A stretch of 7,771 bases of DNA, taken from NCBI GenBank assembly GCA_036257535.1, contig DATAFJ010000272.1, positions 1 to 7,771 on the forward strand, read 5' to 3'. The notes under the pieces are model-generated. The model did no database searches and had not been told where the DNA came from. It saw nothing but the letters and a program-made list of their open reading frames with translations. How positions within the stretch are numbered: position 1 is the first letter of the stretch; each line of letters opens with the position of its first letter. The DNA is from DATAEE01 sp036257535 (GTDB taxonomy: Bacteria > Acidobacteriota > Vicinamibacteria > Vicinamibacterales > 2-12-FULL-66-21). Below are positions 6,492-7,771 of this stretch, one piece after another. The position numbers were made by a program, and so were the translations under genes.

Positions 6492-7771
6492 TTGAGCAAC
6501 CTCAACACCTGGGCCAGAGGGGTTCCGACGGTCCTGAGACCCTCGCACACACGCTTGAGCGCGAGGTCCACCCGATAGAAGCGTGCGCTCGCCTGGCTGT
6601 AGAACCGCTGAAACCCCTGGCGCGTGCGCACCGCGTCCTGCGCTTCGAGACCCGCATCCACTTTCGTCATCTCGGCGCGAAGCTCCGCCGCCCACGCGTC
6701 GGGACAGGCAGCCAGCGGTTCGATCATGATCTTCAATCTCGGCCACGACAGATCGAGCTCGACGATGACGTCGCGCATGTTGGTCTGGATCCGCCGGAGC
6801 TCGAGGTCGACGCCCTGCCAGCGGTCGTGCTCGACGACGCGCGCTTTCAGATCCCGATCGAGATCGGACAGGCTGGCGATCCCGGCCTGGAATTCCAGCA
6901 GCTTGTCGGGCGCGGCGCCGCCGTTCGCGAGCCTCGTGTGAAGCGTCGTCAAGGCGGCGACGAGCTCCGGCAGCGCGAGCACGCGCGCCACGGCATTCAG
7001 GCGCGTGTTGATCTGCGACGGCTGCACGGCCACCACGCGGTCGATCAGCCAGACGGTCTTGGCGAGCTCACGCACCTCAGATCGATCGAGCGCCGCCTTG
7101 AGGTGGCCGCGCGCGTCGGTCAGATCCTGGATCCAGGTGAACTCCACGCCTTCCGTTTTGGCCCGACCCGCAACCTCCTTCAGCTGCTCGCCGATCTCGT
7201 CGAGCGTGAGCGAGTGATCGAGAAGGATCTCACGCGCCGTTTCGTCGGCCGGAAACCGCTTCGCCTCGTGGGCGATGACCCGGTACGACTGGAACTGGAG
7301 CGTGTGAAGGAGATCGTGCAGGTCCTTGTAGACCGCGAGCAGCTCGATCTGACGGACGGCGGACTCGAACTCCGACTGAAACTCGCGCGCCGCGCCCTGG
7401 ACCTCGTCATCCTGCATGAGATCCTGCAGCGCCGCGAGGCCTCGGGTCGCAATCTCGCGCGTAGGCGCGCCCACGTCGGCGCGCGCGGATCCGCTGCCGT
7501 TGATGTCGGTGACGAACTTGCTCAGCAGCTCGTTTTTCGGGTTCTCTTCGCACGCCTTCGCGATCAGCTGGTCGAGCCGGTTGTCCTTGCGCGCCCACTC
7601 GATCACGCGGTGAACGACCTCGTCCAGGCCGACGTCGCCGACGAGCTGATTGAGGTTGTATTCGAGCTTGTAGGCCATCAGCTGCTCGACCGCGAACCGC
7701 GACGGGAACGCGTCGACCAGCGCCCTCTGAAGCCGCTGCTGCTGTTCGCCTGTCAATGTAAGAGTGCCCAC
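6488..7771 (-). CDS. EAD1 (Effector-Associated Domain 1) protein with long helical C-terminal region; 5' end at window edge
   Basis: The frame runs from the window edge to a TGA at 6490-6488. The last three bases of the window read GTG on this strand, a plausible start, but an upstream start cannot be excluded. From that GTG the protein has 427 residues. Residues 1-90 match EAD1: LTGEQQQRLQRALVDAFPSR, then YNLNQLVG, VVHRVIEWARKDNRLDQLI and ACEENPKNELL. EAD1 is a small helical adaptor domain that recruits partners by like-with-like contacts in NTP-dependent conflict systems. A Gly/Ser-rich linker (91-100) follows, then about 325 residues that look all-helical, with no membrane segment or enzymatic motif. 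This part includes KDLHDLLHTLQF (149-160) and several Leu/Arg/Asp heptad stretches; I cannot assign it to a family. The four-base ATGA overlap with the STAND gene implies co-expression and probably physical partnership: an adaptor or scaffold linking the NTPase to an effector. Confidence 0.8.
   Translation of the reverse strand: MGTLTLTGEQQQRLQRALVDAFPSRFAVEQLMAYKLEYNLNQLVGDVGLDEVVHRVIEWARKDNRLDQLIAKACEENPKNELLSKFVTDINGSGSARADVGAPTREIATRGLAALQDLMQDDEVQGAAREFQSEFESAVRQIELLAVYKDLHDLLHTLQFQSYRVIAHEAKRFPADETAREILLDHSLTLDEIGEQLKEVAGRAKTEGVEFTWIQDLTDARGHLKAALDRSEVRELAKTVWLIDRVVAVQPSQINTRLNAVARVLALPELVAALTTLHTRLANGGAAPDKLLEFQAGIASLSDLDRDLKARVVEHDRWQGVDLELRRIQTNMRDVIVELDLSWPRLKIMIEPLAACPDAWAAELRAEMTKVDAGLEAQDAVRTRQGFQRFYSQASARFYRVDLALKRVCEGLRTVGTPLAQVLRLLK
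6492..6505 (-). promoter_or_regulatory. Shine-Dalgarno and small hairpin at the EAD1-STAND junction
   Basis: On the minus strand GAGG (6500-6503) lies eight bases before ATG 6491, inside the end of the upstream gene, and this fixes the start of the NTPase. The same 14 bases form a short inverted repeat, TTGAG-gttg-CTCAA, that partly covers the GAGG. Ribosomes finishing the upstream gene at 6490-6488 would open it, which fits translational coupling. The stem is only five pairs, so its effect is uncertain. Confidence 0.45.

Noticed and set aside
4845..6578. Long open frame (577 codons) on the plus strand across the STAND gene
   Set aside because: It is antisense to the well-supported NTPase, and its composition (Arg/Leu/Glu/Ala repeats) has no family motif. 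It also crosses the ATGA junction of the two real genes.
6492..6746. N-terminal extension of the STAND frame from an ATG at 6746
   Set aside because: The 85 extra residues overlap the EAD1 gene and look random. ATG 6491 has GAGG eight bases upstream and an ATGA overlap with the preceding stop.
1..7771. tRNA, rRNA, CRISPR arrays, insertion sequences or attachment sites
   Set aside because: No regularly spaced direct repeats, transposase motifs, terminal inverted repeats or cloverleaf-like segments were seen, and almost every base is inside a supported gene.

Overview
The window is high-GC, gene-dense bacterial DNA with two blocks of genes that converge near position 4040. Each block is packed with overlapping or abutting reading frames, so each is probably an operon. 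The families present (a Gfo/Idh/MocA oxidoreductase, a gluconate-2-dehydrogenase subunit-3-like protein with a GMC dehydrogenase, a Tat-type sugar isomerase/epimerase, and an EAD/STAND signalling pair) together with the high GC suggest a soil-type Acidobacteriota-like organism, possibly of the Vicinamibacteria. That assignment is an inference from gene content, not from a marker gene.

Left block (1-4000, plus strand): the C-terminal part of a Gfo/Idh/MocA oxidoreductase; a small Tat-exported subunit of the gluconate 2-dehydrogenase subunit 3 family; a GMC flavoprotein dehydrogenase whose start overlaps the previous stop (TGATG); and a sugar phosphate isomerase/epimerase-like TIM-barrel protein starting on the base after the GMC stop. 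The small subunit and GMC protein should form a periplasmic FAD sugar dehydrogenase, with the GMC subunit (no signal peptide) carried out by the Tat-exported partner. With the flanking oxidoreductase and isomerase this looks like a module for oxidising a sugar or glycoside, perhaps through a 3-keto intermediate. The substrate cannot be read from the sequence, and no cytochrome c partner lies in the window.

Junction (4001-4067): a 67-base gap almost filled by a 49-base imperfect palindrome that ends on the base before the stop codon of the opposing gene. It is the likely two-way terminator and may be a dispersed repeat.

Right block (4068-7771, minus strand): the most interesting part. The upstream gene begins with an Effector-Associated Domain 1 (EAD1) followed by about 340 residues of unassigned helical protein. 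It overlaps by four bases (ATGA) an 807-residue protein made of a helical N-terminal module, an nSTAND1-type NTPase, a coiled coil, one membrane helix, a second coiled coil and a C-terminal domain that reads as a prokaryotic YEATS (pYEATS) domain. This is the layout expected of an NTP-dependent biological conflict (immunity or programmed-death-like) system using EAD adaptors. The usual WD40/TPR sensor repeats are replaced by a membrane-crossing stalk and a YEATS-like head. No effector is recognisable inside the window; it would be expected beyond position 7771.
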